Both the position numbers and the translations under genes were made by a program. Positions 22,627 through 33,760 of a DNA stretch of 64,000 nucleotides are shown in pieces. The notes below the pieces were generated by a model that saw only the letters and a list, made by a program, of their open reading frames with translations, searched no databases and had not been told where the DNA came from. This stretch comes from Hanleya hanleyi (lineage: Eukaryota > Mollusca > Polyplacophora > Lepidopleurida > Hanleyidae), in assembly GCA_036873755.1 (NCBI GenBank), contig JAVTVY010019532.1, positions 1 through 64,000 on the forward strand. Reading direction: 5' to 3'. Every line of letters starts with the position of its first letter. Within the stretch, counting starts at the first letter, position 1.

Positions 22627-23838
22627 GTTCACACCATTTATCAGTATCTTGATAACGGCCATGATGTATGCGCGGTCTTCCTAGATGTAAGCAAAGCCTT
22701 CGAAAAAGTTTGGCACGACGGTCTTCTGTTCAAATTGAGAAAAATTGGCATTTGCGGAAGAATATTCGAGTGTATAAAAAGCTACCTAGAAAATAGAAGA
22801 ATTAAAGTTGTCCAAAATGGTGTTGAATCCAACGTTAATCATATCAATGCTGGTGTTCCTCAGGGTTCGGTCCTTGGGCCGTTGCTATTCCTCATATATG
22901 TAAATGATATCAAAGATAACATTCAATTAAATATAAATTTATTCGCTGACGATACATCCCTCCTTGAACCCGTATTTGATATACAAATTGCAGAACTGAG
23001 AATCAACAAAGACCTTGACTACCTATCCAGATGGGCAGCTCAGTGGCTTGTAACGTTCAATGCACTGAAGACTGTATTCTTGTATATATCCTTGAAGCAT
23101 AACCCAACATACCCCCAATTATATCTTGATAATGTAGAAATCAAACGAGTTACCTCTCATAAGCACTTAAGAGTAATTCTCCAAGAAAACATGAAATGGG
23201 ATGAACATATTGATTCTATCTGCTCGAAATCCCCCAAAAAACTCAATGTCATGTCTAGAACAAAACACATCCTTGAAAGAAAATGTTTGGATTGTTTATA
23301 CAAGAGTACAGTCCGTCCTCTTCTTGATTATAGTGATGTTGTATTTGACGGCTGCACGTTGACTAATTCTGTGTTTTTAGAAAAAATACAAAGACAGGCT
23401 GCAGTTATATGTACTGGTGCCATGCGAAGAACTTCGTATTCAAAATTGTTAAATGAAAAAGGCTGGGAAACACTTTCTCAACGTAGAAAGAGGCATCGTC
23501 TTGTTTTATTTTATAAAATATTAAAATGTGATGCACCTGTATATCTTCAACGTTTACGTCCGAATAAAGTATCTTTGGATATGCAAAGAAATTATAACCT
23601 GCGGAATTCTGACCAGTATAGAACATTTCGGTGTCGTCTCACTTGTTTTCAAAATTCGTTCTTCCCACAGACTTCTAAAGATTGGAATTCTCTTCATGCT
23701 TTCGTCCGAAATGCAACCTCATTAACTATGTTCAAGGCAAAATTCTCTACTAACCAACCCTCATACCTTACTAAAGTATACAATTCCCTCCGCGGATATA
23801 CCTCAGTCCTACTGTGTAGGATGAGGCTAGGTTTTTAG
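22627..23838 (+). CDS. Non-LTR retrotransposon reverse transcriptase, 5'-truncated but open to its stop
   Basis: Uninterrupted reading frame of about 403 codons from 22627 (just after an in-frame TAA) to TAG at 23836-23838. It starts inside the RT palm: motif A VFLDVSKAFEKVWHDGLL, motif B INAGVPQGSVLGPLLFLIYV, motif C NLFADDTSLL, then the thumb (SHKHLRVILQENMKWDEHID) and the usual C-terminal region with RPLLDYSDVVFDGC and LEKIQRQAAVICTGAMRRTS. The catalytic aspartates in FLD and FADD are present. The N-terminal fingers, endonuclease and ORF1 are missing, so it is a dead 5' truncation despite its intact frame. The 5' junction lies within the host repeat that continues after the TTAA element. 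No RNase H or zinc tail is visible. A Jockey/CR1-like origin is likely but not resolved. Confidence 0.85.
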   Translation, partial: VHTIYQYLDNGHDVCAVFLDVSKAFEKVWHDGLLFKLRKIGICGRIFECIKSYLENRRIKVVQNGVESNVNHINAGVPQGSVLGPLLFLIYVNDIKDNIQLNINLFADDTSLLEPVFDIQIAELRINKDLDYLSRWAAQWLVTFNALKTVFLYISLKHNPTYPQLYLDNVEIKRVTSHKHLRVILQENMKWDEHIDSICSKSPKKLNVMSRTKHILERKCLDCLYKSTVRPLLDYSDVVFDGCTLTNSVFLEKIQRQAAVICTGAMRRTSYSKLLNEKGWETLSQRRKRHRLVLFYKILKCDAPVYLQRLRPNKVSLDMQRNYNLRNSDQYRTFRCRLTCFQNSFFPQTSKDWNSLHAFVRNATSLTMFKAKFSTNQPSYLTKVYNSLRGYTSVLLCRMRLGF

Positions 23839-24224
23839 TTCTTTAAATGGTCATTTGTTTAAGTACAACATCTCTCCAATCTCTATCTACGAAAGCCGAG
23901 AGGGGACTTCTGACTTCCGACTTCTGACTTTCGACTTCCGACTTCCGACTTTAGACTTAGGATTTTTTTCTTTATAATGCATTACATCTTAAATTATGAA
24001 GCATGGAATAACACAATACCATTATTATGGCATATTGTGCTTAAAAACCTGCTTGCATGTACTTATAATAATCAGATAACCATTGAAGTTTATCTTGAGC
24101 TATGTTCTGATTATTAAAATGCCATATTTAAATCGAAATGCCCTATGTCACAAGTCTCAATTACATATTATAATTGCACAATTTCATATATTACGAATAA
24201 TCACATTTAATGCGCCCTTTCCAC
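23839..24224. repeat. Retrotransposon 3' flank with a 7-bp array
   Basis: At 23907-23958 the heptamer YGACTTC repeats about seven times with small changes. Its position about 70 bp past the RT stop suggests it may be the element's simple-repeat 3' tail. The rest is AT-rich without a gene. Confidence 0.55.
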
Positions 24225-24440
24225 ACTAATCGTTGGACAATGCTGTCTTGTCTCAGTGGCAGCGATCGGTGCACAGCACGTGAACCGCCGCGTGATCTCG
24301 TTCGTTCTCATGATCCCTCCCTTATGTTTAAAACATGAAGCGGGGTTTTTCAACTGTTGATAACTGGTGTAATATGATAGTATGGATCAAATATTCCTAC
24401 TATCCCAAGAAAGGCACTAAGTTGATTGATCGGTTTTATT
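24225..24440 (+). repeat. Dispersed repeat, three copies in the window
   Basis: TTCGTTCTCATGATC, TTGATAACTGGTGTAA-like, ATGGATCAAATATT and CTACTAT recur at 39740-39960 (plus) and at 25960-26125 on the minus strand, so the first and third form a large inverted pair. No coding content. Confidence 0.65.
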
Positions 24441-24611
24441 GAAAGTGAATCTATTTCATTTAACACCGCATTATCAATGGAGGGAATTTAACTCGATCAT
24501 ACCATAAGATCGTATCATTAGCTCATATAATTGACTATAACATTTGTTCCTATCTACATATTTCACTTTTTTAAAATCTTTTCCAAAGCTTTAACTTGAT
24601 TATTTTGATTC

Positions 24612-24711
24612 TGATTTCCGACTTCCGACTTCCGACTTCTGACTTCCGACTTTCGACTTCTGACTTCCGACTTCCGACTCCTGACTTCCGACTTTTGACT
24701 TCCGACTTCAG
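24612..24711. repeat. Heptamer minisatellite (YGACTTC)n
   Basis: About 14 tandem heptamers, mostly CGACTTC or TGACTTC with occasional T changes. Same unit and orientation as the shorter array at 23907-23958. The minus-strand open frame over it (repeated SRKSEV) is a product of the repeat. Confidence 0.85.
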
Positions 24712-25867
24712 AATTTTGGACATCCATTCACTCCTTGCAACTTTACCTTTACATACATGATAATAATATCTATATTTCCGTCTGTGACTTTGTGCTTTGG
24801 TCTTTCTGATTACTAGTATTGGCAATTTAGAAGGAAACCCTAATGTTCTAGGTCCAGTTTTAGGCCACGGCTACAGAGACATTGGGTTTGAAGTTTGAAT
24901 CTGCTATTGATGGAATTTATTGCAAATGATATGTGGTGATTCACCAAATGAACTCAAGATAATGAGCTAGATTACACTGGAATTGTCCCAAAGCTATAAG
25001 TCTGATCTCTTTCTTTGTAATATTGCTTATTTATAGCTTCATGAAAACTAGTTCTATAAAGTTCTAAGTATTTATAGAAATACGGTTCCCATATCAACAG
25101 GTTACAAAGGTTATTTTGAAAAATGCACGGGTTATGATATCTTATTAACGCATATGCAGTAGCAAAGGTCTATGCGTTTAATATTTACTAAAAATTCATT
25201 TCAATTAACACACCTCCTTACACAAGTTAATGGACTGCAAAAGTATCAGAATCCTAAATATCCTTATTTGTCTATCTAATTAACTCACCATTACCTCATT
25301 TGCATATCAAAGTTTTACCAGTTCCAGAAAGCTTCTCATCAGCCAGGGGAAATATTTTTATGCAAAAAAAATGTAAAAAAAAAAATCAGAACAATGGAGC
25401 AATTTCAAAAATATATGGCAACAAAATGTCTCCCTCACAGAAGTTTTAATTTTCCATTTGAGTTCCCCTTTAAGTAATCAAAATTATGAACAGTTTTGGA
25501 GAAGGGAGGAGAGAGAACTAAAATGCCTTGATACAAACAATATTTATATTATTTGTTAATTATATTTGAGAGTAATGGTACAATCTTTTGATATGATTTG
25601 GCTTGGGTTTGACAAAATTAGGTTTAGTTTTGTTTTGTGTCCTAGAATCTGGGAAAGCAGAAAATCGTAAATAATATTTGAATAATTGATAAATATAATG
25701 ACACCCCCTTGTCGCATTGATGCGTAAATTATCATACTATATTATTTGATAATGTTTTGGAAGTAATTGTGATCAGTTGAATAGAATTGTGCAATTATTT
25801 TATGTAATTGAGTCGTATTTATCTGTGGTATTGGGCACATTTCGTTACCACATTTTTTTTTAATATT
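24712..25867. other. Unassigned AT-rich non-coding stretch
   Basis: No gene, RNA or repeat structure could be supported. A TTTGAGTTCCCCTTTAAG phrase near 25458 resembles a miniature-element end, but no partner was found. Confidence 0.35.
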
Positions 25868-25942
25868 TACGGGGGGGGGGGGGCAAATGTCCCCCGCCCC
25901 CTGGACAGATCCCAAACAAGTCTATGCCAGATAGGGTTATTC
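25868..25942 (+). mobile_element. 3' terminal fragment of a TTAA-family element
   Basis: A G-run, then CCCCCTGGACAGATCCCAAA and GCCAGATAGGGTTA match the 3' end of the CCCT family. Confidence 0.6.
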
Positions 25943-25959
25943 CAGAATATATTTCAATG

Positions 25960-26125
25960 GATAATGACTGGTATATTTTCGACCTAAAGTTGCCAAAATT
26001 ATCACAAATGTAAGCTTATTAGTCCTTTATTGGGATATATGATCCATGCATATTATCATATTTACTTTATTTCAGTTATCAATACATGAAAAACCCGCTC
26101 CATGTTATAAACATAAGGGAGGGAT
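25960..26125 (-). repeat. Inverted copy of the 24225-24440 repeat
   Basis: Reads in reverse: TTCATGATCCCTCCCTTATG, TAACTG, ATGGATCATATAT and AATAAAGGACTAATAAGCTT, the last part shared with 39875-39895. Confidence 0.6.
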
Positions 26126-26284
26126 CATGAAAACGATCAAGTCAAATTAACCTCAGAAATATAGAAAACTAAACGAACATTTAATGTGAATCCATCATGT
26201 AGAAATGTCGCTGAAATATCGATAAGCGATTCACGTGGTGAGCATTCCGATGGACTGAACAGTTTTATTATTAACCTTGTCTTG

Positions 26285-26580
26285 GTCTGGGAGGAGACCA
26301 TTTTGCTTCCTCCTAAATATTTTAAGAGCAACGAGGCTGAAAATTACCACACTATATTCTTGGGTCAATCTCTACCAGAAAATGTAGGAAACAGTCCAAG
26401 AAGGCGGATTTGACGAGGTCATTTTTCAAAAAAGGCAGTTTTGCTCGATTTTTTTTTTCAAGTAAGATTTTTCGGTTTCTTAATTTATTTGTTTGCTTAA
26501 AAAAGACTGCACGATACATTACTAAATAGTAATCTGATAGGAAACAAAATTGTTTTTGCCCACTTTTGGTTATTGGCACT
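26285..26580 (-). mobile_element. TTAA-family miniature element, truncated
   Basis: Minus-orientation family order: GCTGAAAATTACCACACTAT, CTTGGGTCAATCTCTACCAG, AAAATGTAGGAAA, AAGGCGGATTTGACGAGGTC, GCCCACTTTTGG. Both ends are lost. 26126-26284 holds diverged dispersed repeat. Confidence 0.7.
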
Positions 26581-26619
26581 GATGCGATGAAATGTCTTGA
26601 TACCTTTATCCTGTTTTAG

Positions 26620-27800
26620 GCCCATTATTTATGACTGCCACTGTAAAATGTCTTCATAACGATCAGATAATATCTTCCTTCAGTTCATCGGAAAATTGCA
26701 TAAGGCCTGATTGTGGTAGAGTTCTATAAATATAGAACTCAGCTGGGGACAATGGAATCTATCAAATAATCTCTGTAATTTCTCTTAGCAGTTTTGATGT
26801 CAGTTTATTAATTCAAACCGCTTTTTGCAACACAAATGACTAGACAATGAACCCTTTGATGAAGTATCTAGCAAAACGGGTCACGACCATTACCAAAACA
26901 TAAGGCGTTATATCAGTTCGTATTGTTCAATGAATGTCTGCCATCGTCGTCATGCGCCAAGTTCATGATTAAATATTAATAGGAATAACCGTTTGTACAT
27001 GTACATACAAACAGGTCAGGTATTCACTTTTTGAAGAAGATGTGAAAACAGCATGCCACAGTCCCGTGGAGCCTCACCAATGAACCATATTACGAATAAT
27101 AAGTCGATACAACGGAGAAATTATCCATCGTAATGGAAAATTATTTCAGTTTTTGTCGTTAACAGCCTTTATTCGACAATAGCATTGTAGAATACACTGG
27201 TACTTGAGCACTGTGAGGGGTTTTCGTGCTAGTTCATTCAGTATGCTAACCAACATGTCCTTATTATATGTATTGCGAAAACCTTTTTAAATCAACGTAT
27301 GTATGTTATCAATGTATGTTATTCGTACAGAAGCCAGATGTGACAAACAGAATGACTGCTATCATTCTCTGAAGCGAAGGGTATTTGCTTCATATGTCCT
27401 AGACGGTGAAACACAACTTCTCTTCTGCCTAAAGAAATTATGTATCTTCCTCTGTCATATTTAATCAGAATTTCCCAGTGTGTTCAACATCACCATGTCG
27501 GTCGTGACAGAACATCGAAATATCAGTTTGGTTCAAGGTGTCATATTTTCGATATGTCAGAAAATTTTCCTATAAATGTATGGGGAAACAAAAAATGAAA
27601 AAAACAAACAAGCCCCTTACCAAACGTCAGATGACACTGCGTTACGTCACCTTCAGCGTGAAAGTTTACAATATACTTCTATAGTATTTTTCAGTGAGCG
27701 AAACACTTTCTCTCATAAAACTGAAAATACCTTCTATAGCTCCAGGTAAGAGCTTAGATTGCCTATCCTGTGAACAAGTCGCTAGTCTGCTGGTCTTGAC
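26620..27800 (+). repeat. Long decayed dispersed repeat (paralogue of parts of 5700-7945 and 14180-14480)
   Basis: Similarity is spread over more than 1 kb: CTTCATAACGATCAGATAAT (cf. 14180), the CATCAAAT/GGCACTGGAATC-like part (cf. 14290), CCCGTGGAGCCTCACCAATG (cf. 6833), GGTTCAAGGTGTCATATTTT (cf. 7650) and GACACTGCGTTACGTCACCT (cf. 7748). No protein-coding remnant was recognised. Confidence 0.6.
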
Positions 27801-27954
27801 ATCATGTCGCAAGGAAGCTTTTTTGTCATTTTTCGGTCATATTTTTCAAAAAAAAAAAATTCTGTACCATCTTAACCAAGGTCACAAACTGTAATCACAC
27901 GGATTTATACAGAGGGCAAGCATCAAAGACAAAACGGCCACCAACAGAATCTCA

Positions 27955-28135
27955 CCCTGGTCTGGGGGTACTTTGCTTGAGTAGAGCTTGATCCAAAGAT
28001 AGAGTGTGGTAAGTTTGAGCTTTTTAACCTTAGGAATAGCGAAAATATATAGGGGGAGGGGGGGGGGGATCACTTTTCGCATCCTCAGGCTGTGGTACAT
28101 CCCAAAATCGGCCGGGCCAGAGAGGGTTAACCCTG
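27955..28135 (+). mobile_element. 3' fragment of a TTAA-family element
   Basis: Runs from GTAGAGCTTGATCCAAAGAT through the G-run to CGGCCGGGCCAGAGAGGGTT. Ends at GTTAA, shared with the next copy. Confidence 0.7.
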
Positions 28136-28445
28136 GAAGGCATGATGCTCCCAATCAAACCTTCCGAAATGACAAACAATTGAGACTTTAATCTTTACAG
28201 CGTATCATAATGGGGTCATAAGTAAATTAAAATGGTGGCCATGAGAGAGGGACTAGAAAGATACGTTTTATTTTAATTCGAATCAGATAATTATTTCCTA
28301 TTTTATTATGTAGTTTTTTCCATAGAAAATAACATAGATAAAAAAGTCCTGAAAATCTGATAGAAAAATTGACTGAAGAAATGCATATTACGTCACTGTG
28401 ACGTCATCATGGCGACCAATTTGTTTTACATTATCTGGTAGATAC
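28133..28445 (+). mobile_element. 5' part of another TTAA-family element
   Basis: Starts TTAACCCTGGAAGGCATGAT and continues through CCGAAATGACAAACAATTGA, GGGGTCAT, ATGGTGGCCATGAGAG and GACGTCATCATGGCGACCAA. It ends near CTGGTAGATACTTG. Sharing a TTAA with the previous copy suggests insertion next to or into it. Confidence 0.65.
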
Positions 28446-28639
28446 TTGTTGAACCAGTAAAAAATAAGTCGCATATAGCGTTTTAGTAGGTTCTCAAGTC
28501 AGCACTATATCACAGTTTAAATCATAAGCACTATATCATAAGAACAGTTTAAAAATAGACGTCTAATACAGTAGGACAAAAAGTCTTGGTTCTTGCCAGA
28601 TAATATATCTTCTACCATGTTTGCTGTAATATTAGTATT

Positions 28640-30707
28640 AGTTAACGGTTTTGCGTCATCGTTCTTTCATATTTCGCGCGGCTGTCGCCAAGGAGAGCCA
28701 CTATCACCATACACTCATATTCTTAATTTGTGCTGAGATACTTGCAGCAATGTTAAGATCTAGCAAAAATATAACAGGAATTAAAATTGGGGATGTAGAA
28801 TATTTATTGTCACAATATGCAGATGACACAACAATATTTTTAGATGGATCGGTTAAAAGTCTTAACTCTTGTTTAGATATATTAGCACACTTTGCAAATT
28901 TTTCAGGCTTACAAATTAATGTTGACAAGACACGGATAATAAAACTAGGATCAACTAAAATATCTGATGCACATTTCGAACAAGATGGAAATTAGACTGG
29001 TCACAGGGGGAGTTTAAATTACTGGGATTAATATTTACACACAATCTCGCTGAAAATGGTTGAAAGAAATTACAAAGATAAATTGAAAGAAATCCAAATG
29101 TCCATGAACTCATGGGCGAAGCGTGGATTCACACCCCTAGGCAGAATAGTTATTCTTAAAAGTTTACTAATACCAACATTAACCCACTTCTTTTCGGCCC
29201 TTCCAAACCCGCCTGATCCAATCATCGAAATTCTCCAAAAGTATTGTTATGAATTTATATGGAACTCAAAACCTGATAAAATTTCTAGGGAAGCTGCATC
29301 TAAAACATTTAAAGAAGGGGGATTAGACATTCCGGTCATAAAATATGTAATTCAGGCACAAAAGATATCATGGATGAAAAGACTCCATTCAAATCCGAAG
29401 TGGGGTATGATATTAAAATTGTATATTCCCCGGGACATAGATCCAGTACAAGTAGGCCCTGTGTTTCTCAGCGAAGCAGTTATACCATTTTTAGATAACA
29501 ATTTTTGGCGGGATGTATTTTCAGCGTGGGTGAATTTTCAAAAACAATTAGGATATAAATCATGTACAGAATTTAGCAGTGAAAAGTTATGGTACAACAA
29601 CAAGTTCACCATCAAGAACCGTCCATTTTGCCTTGCTAGGTGGAATAATAAAGGGATCCGCTTCGTCAATGACCTGCTGGATGATACGGGAGAATTCCTT
29701 TCATTTCAAACATTCGAATCAAGATTTAATTGTAAAACAAATTACTTAGAATATATGTCGGTTACAAAATCAGTTAAAGCAGCAGGAAATTTGATGGGAT
29801 TCAAAACACTGAGAAAACATCCGGTAGGACCTTTAATCCCACCAGCTGTATCTCGCCTGTTAGCGAATAGAAAAGGCTGTCAGATATTTTATAAAACATT
29901 ACTTAACCCAAAATTCAAAAAAGCAAAGGCTCATTTAAAATGGGAAGAAATTCTTCAGAAATCATACAATGAGTCGGATTGGAAACTGTTTTATATTTAG
30001 GTATCGAAATACAAGGAAGTGAAATACAAATGGTTTCAATACCGTGTTATTAATAGAATACTGACAACCAACATACTTGCGCATAAAATGGATAATAATG
30101 TTGGTAGTCTGTGCACATTTTGTAATAGGACCCCGGAGACTATTATTCATCTTTTGTGGTACTGTGACGAAATAAATTTACTCTGGAGGCAAATTGAATT
30201 ATAGTTAACCTCAGTAGGTATTAATATTAAATTTTCACCGGAAAATGTAATCTTGGGATTACCAGAAATGAGAAATAGGCCTTTGAATTATTTTATAACC
30301 ATCATTAAATTTTCGATATACAAAATGAAAGTAGTACAGAAAATCCCCTGCATAAGAAGCATACAAAACGAAACCAAAGCTATTTATGAAATTCAAAAAT
30401 ATATACATTACAAAAATGATGAACGTACTCAATTTGACCAATATTGGTCAACTTTGCACCTCCTATTTCGACGCTGATGCTATTGTCACAGAAATTTTGA
30501 CTCGTAAAATATATAGCCAGATTAGAGGCTCCCAGACCGTGCACACATTAGGTAAATATACTGATATGGACCACTTCTATATAATAGTATGTTATGTACA
30601 CGTATATTATATAATATGGTGAATGTAATATTGTATTCCGATGATTTCAATTTAGATTATGAATTGTATATGCTTGCCCAAAAAATTGAATAAAGTATCA
30701 ATTAAAA
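28640..30707 (+). pseudogene. L1/Tx1-like retrotransposon 3' half, disabled
   Basis: RT motif B GCRQGEPLSPY at about 28680, motif C SQYADDTTIFLDG at about 28815, then SGLQINVDKTR, the L1-type thumb SWAKRGFTPLGRIVILKSLL at about 29110 and FIWNSKPDKISREAASK, and a C-terminal zinc box LCTFCNRTPETIIHLLWYC at about 30110-30165. This order is typical of the L1/Tx1 branch (family knowledge). Frameshifts occur near 28720, 28991 and 29055, and nonsense codons at 29998-30000 and 30202-30204; the last homologous frame ends at 30477. An A-rich tail follows at about 30696-30707. 5' truncated, so the endonuclease is absent. Confidence 0.85.
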
Positions 30708-31330
30708 AAAAAATGTTTGCTGTAACTCCGGAACGAAACCAATTTGAAGGGCTAACTTGATTTTTTTTGGTTTTGAACAACAGTGATTAACTCGGTGATA
30801 CGGTTGAAACAGTTCCTAGCCCTGGGATTAGCTGAATTAGGCCGGCGCTACTGTCGTATTTTGTCATTATAATCCTCATCACCTGTGTAAACTCGTCATG
30901 GCGATACTCCAGGTAATCGGTAAACAGAAGCTATCAAATAGTGTTCAATTGACCTAGGAGGATCTATGTGTTGCGCGAGAATCATGTTGACATCAAAACG
31001 CATTCCGTCACTCATACTCAATTTCAAACAAGGTACTATTTTTCTTTTATTGATCTTTTTCCTCGATCTTGTGGTTCCTTATAATCTTGTTCGCGTCTGG
31101 GGGAAAACCAATTATCTTATTCTGAGCTGCTGCGATTTTGGCGACAAGTTGCAACCTTCAGAAGCAACGGATACAAAAGCAGAAGCAAGGGAAGTTTGGA
31201 TTAGGGTATAAAGACTCTGATTCTAGGTTGTGCACATTCAGATTCCTATCTGGTCAGATGACATTATAATTGAGCATTTGAAAGTTTTTTTTGAAACATC
31301 ATTGAAAACTATTGATCGCTGCTGTCTGCC
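30708..31330. other. Unassigned non-coding stretch
   Basis: A weak copy of the GTATCT/AGATAC-type module (CCTAGCCCTGGGATTAGCTG) is at about 30815. No gene was seen; the 81-codon frame at 30966-31211 has no recognised domain. Confidence 0.4.
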
Positions 31331-31334
31331 AATT

Positions 31335-31710
31335 ATCGCTGAAATATTGCTGAACGCGACGTTTAACCTTAAAGGCCCATTTCTACAGCACGCGACGCGA
31401 CAACCACAACTGCAAACCACAACTATATGCAGTTTGGCGCATTTTCACAGCGATACTCCCGCCATTTTAGCCAATCAACGGAAGGGATTCCCCCAACGTA
31501 AACGGGTTAACGATTTCTACCCCCCTCTGATTGGTCAATAGTTCAGCGACAACGCGTTGAAATGGCCCTGGTTCTAATTTTGTCGCGCGTCAAAAATGTG
31601 GTTCTGATGTCGCCGCTATTGACGCGTGATGTGAGTACTGCACCGTGGAATAACACGAGGGCTATGGAAATGGGTCTTAGTTCTCTCTCTCTCTATCTCT
31701 CTCTGTCTGC
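31335..31710 (+). mobile_element. Retrotransposon tail interrupted by a miniature element
   Basis: CTGAAATATTGCTGAACGCG then ACGTTTAACCTTA at 31340-31371 is the 3' tail seen at 8970-9030 and, inverted, at 47238. Its continuation (GTTCTCTCTC...) resumes at 31680. The piece between is the element at 31372-31676. Confidence 0.7.
31372..31676. mobile_element. About 305-bp miniature element with GGCCCATTTC / GAAATGGGTC ends
   Basis: Ends are imperfect inverted repeats (GGCCCATTTCTACAGC and, reversed from the right, GACCCATTTCCATAGC). TTA occurs on both sides (31369-31371, 31677-31679), a probable target duplication. The interior is GC-rich with repeated CGCG and AATGG motifs and has no coding sequence. 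Confidence 0.7.
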
Positions 31711-31929
31711 CGATTAACCGGCCTCCTTTGACATCTTTTGATGTTATTTTTCACTCTGGAATTTGGAGGTTTCAGACATTACTTCTATATTATTTCGGAA
31801 ATCTTTCACGGGAGTGCTACGAAGAAAGACAGGCAAATTTCATACTTCCAGGTGTAAATAGTATCAATCAGTTTCCTGGGTTAAGCGAATGCGAACACGG
31901 AACTATTGACTTCAATATCATTCTCCATT

Positions 31930-32620
31930 AATACCTCAATTCAAGCTTCCAAACATTTCATCTGGTTTCACGATATCTTTAATTACTCATATTCTTTCTC
32001 GAGATACACGGCCACAAGAGTATGGTCAAACTGACCAAAAACTTCATGATGCATATGTGATAGACCATGGTTCATGTGGTCAAAGCAACCACGACACTGA
32101 ATACAAGCGTCTAGCCAGTCATTCTATATTCAGCCTTCGTCCATTAAAGATTTTCCGCGTCCATAATCCAAGGACCTAATTCATATAATAAGTTAAGCAC
32201 CAAATTAAAACGATAAAGCATAGTATGCATATAACTAGGTTAATCCCCTGCAGGAAAGAATCGGTCAACAGTTTTGAATGATGACAGCAAGACATCATGA
32301 TGTATCAAAAATATCAAATCCGTATCGCTAATCAGTATTCGTAATCCAAATGATATGCTTTGTAAAGTCGTTATCTCGAGTATGATGTATCTCAGTCACG
32401 ATTGTGACTGTTCATTTGAACACTGTGAGGATCTAGAAATACATATGTTCGTACAGCCTCTATCCCCGGGTTAAGCGGAATTAGATACAATTGGAAGCCA
32501 TAGATCCTGCACGCTACGCTCGTATTTTGCTATCAGCATGCGATATGTATCGCCAAATTTGAGAAGCTTCGAGTAGAGACGCTAGATGATATAGCCCTGC
32601 TTTACAAGTTTCCGCAATAA
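31930..32620 (+). repeat. Dispersed repeat, paralogue of 11290-11830
   Basis: Collinear with 11290-11830 from ACAAGCGTCTAG (about 32103) to GCCCTGCTTTACAAGTTTC (about 32600), including CGTATTTTGCTATCAGCATG. About 80-85% similar by eye. Confidence 0.75.
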
Positions 32621-33180
32621 GAAGGATCGATCAAATCGACGAACGCATTAACTGAGCTGAGGTGCAGCTCTTATAAGCACGGATTTACATGATTCAACGA
32701 GACCTAATGGAGAGTTGAGGCGTTTAAACATATAACTTGAAGTTCAATCTAGCTCGAAATTTAGCACTGAACAACTTATATTATCATAATTAACAACTGA
32801 TAATTGATAACTAATCCTATCCTACATAGATACGGTACATCACGTTTGTTCAAAATTCAGCCCATGTAGAATGCACATGATATACGTTTCTCAATCCAAC
32901 AAAACTGATTAAAATTAGGTCAAACTTTTATGAAAGTTAAGGTGGGAAATCGAATTTACTCGATTTATTGTACATGGTTAGAAGACGATCTGTCCTCACT
33001 GTGTTCAATTTCGCCTATCCTTTTTTCCCCTGCAACCTATATCAGTCGATTCTATTCGACAAGAAAAACCCAGCAATGGGTTGAAAAAGTAATGTCTTAA
33101 TATGCATTTGGTTTAACTTCTCTGTCTCTTAATAGGTTGCTTCTTCTTTCGTTTCATTTTTAATGTTTCTGGGTTAATAT
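32621..33180. other. Unassigned non-coding stretch
   Basis: No gene or structured element could be supported. Confidence 0.35.
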
Positions 33181-33760
33181 TTAGCAAATTCTCATCGAAA
33201 AATAACCGATTATCTATACTCACCATTTTTCTGACCTTGACATTGACCATTTACTCTTTTTCGTTGATCTTTCGTTAATAATCTTCTTCAGGCCTGTGAG
33301 ATCACATATTTTCTCATTATTTTCCATCGTAGAAAGCCATGCTAGAGAAATCTTCTTGTCATGTTTGTGACGTCAATTCGTGACGCCAGGGACTACGTTT
33401 GTCGTCTGTTTGCAAACAAACTCGTCATTTTTAAAATATGTGCGCCATTTAAACATGTGTTTCTGGATCTGCTTATCGGTCGATTGCTCTGGAGAGAAAT
33501 GCATTGTTTTGCTGATTTGCATTAGTACGGTTAAGCGACGAAGCTCAACTCGATTGTTCATCGAAATCCGTTAAAATGAACGTTCGTTGAAATCACACTT
33601 TTTCCGCCAACCTATTTAAATCCACCAGTCGCAAGAAGGCTTTATTACTATATTATCAACATCTCTGCGAAAACTAACCGATCATCTATATTCATCATTT
33701 CCTGACCTTGACCGTGACCATATACTCCTGACCTTGACCGTGACCATATACTCGTGTTTC
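33181..33760. repeat. Direct duplication with a short tandem
   Basis: CATC(G/T)AAAAATAACCGAT-CATCTATA, then CTGACCTTGACNTTGACCAT, occurs at about 33195-33255 and again at 33665-33725. In the second copy CTGACCTTGACCGTGACCAT plus ATACTC is tandemly doubled (33704-33755). No gene. Confidence 0.6.
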
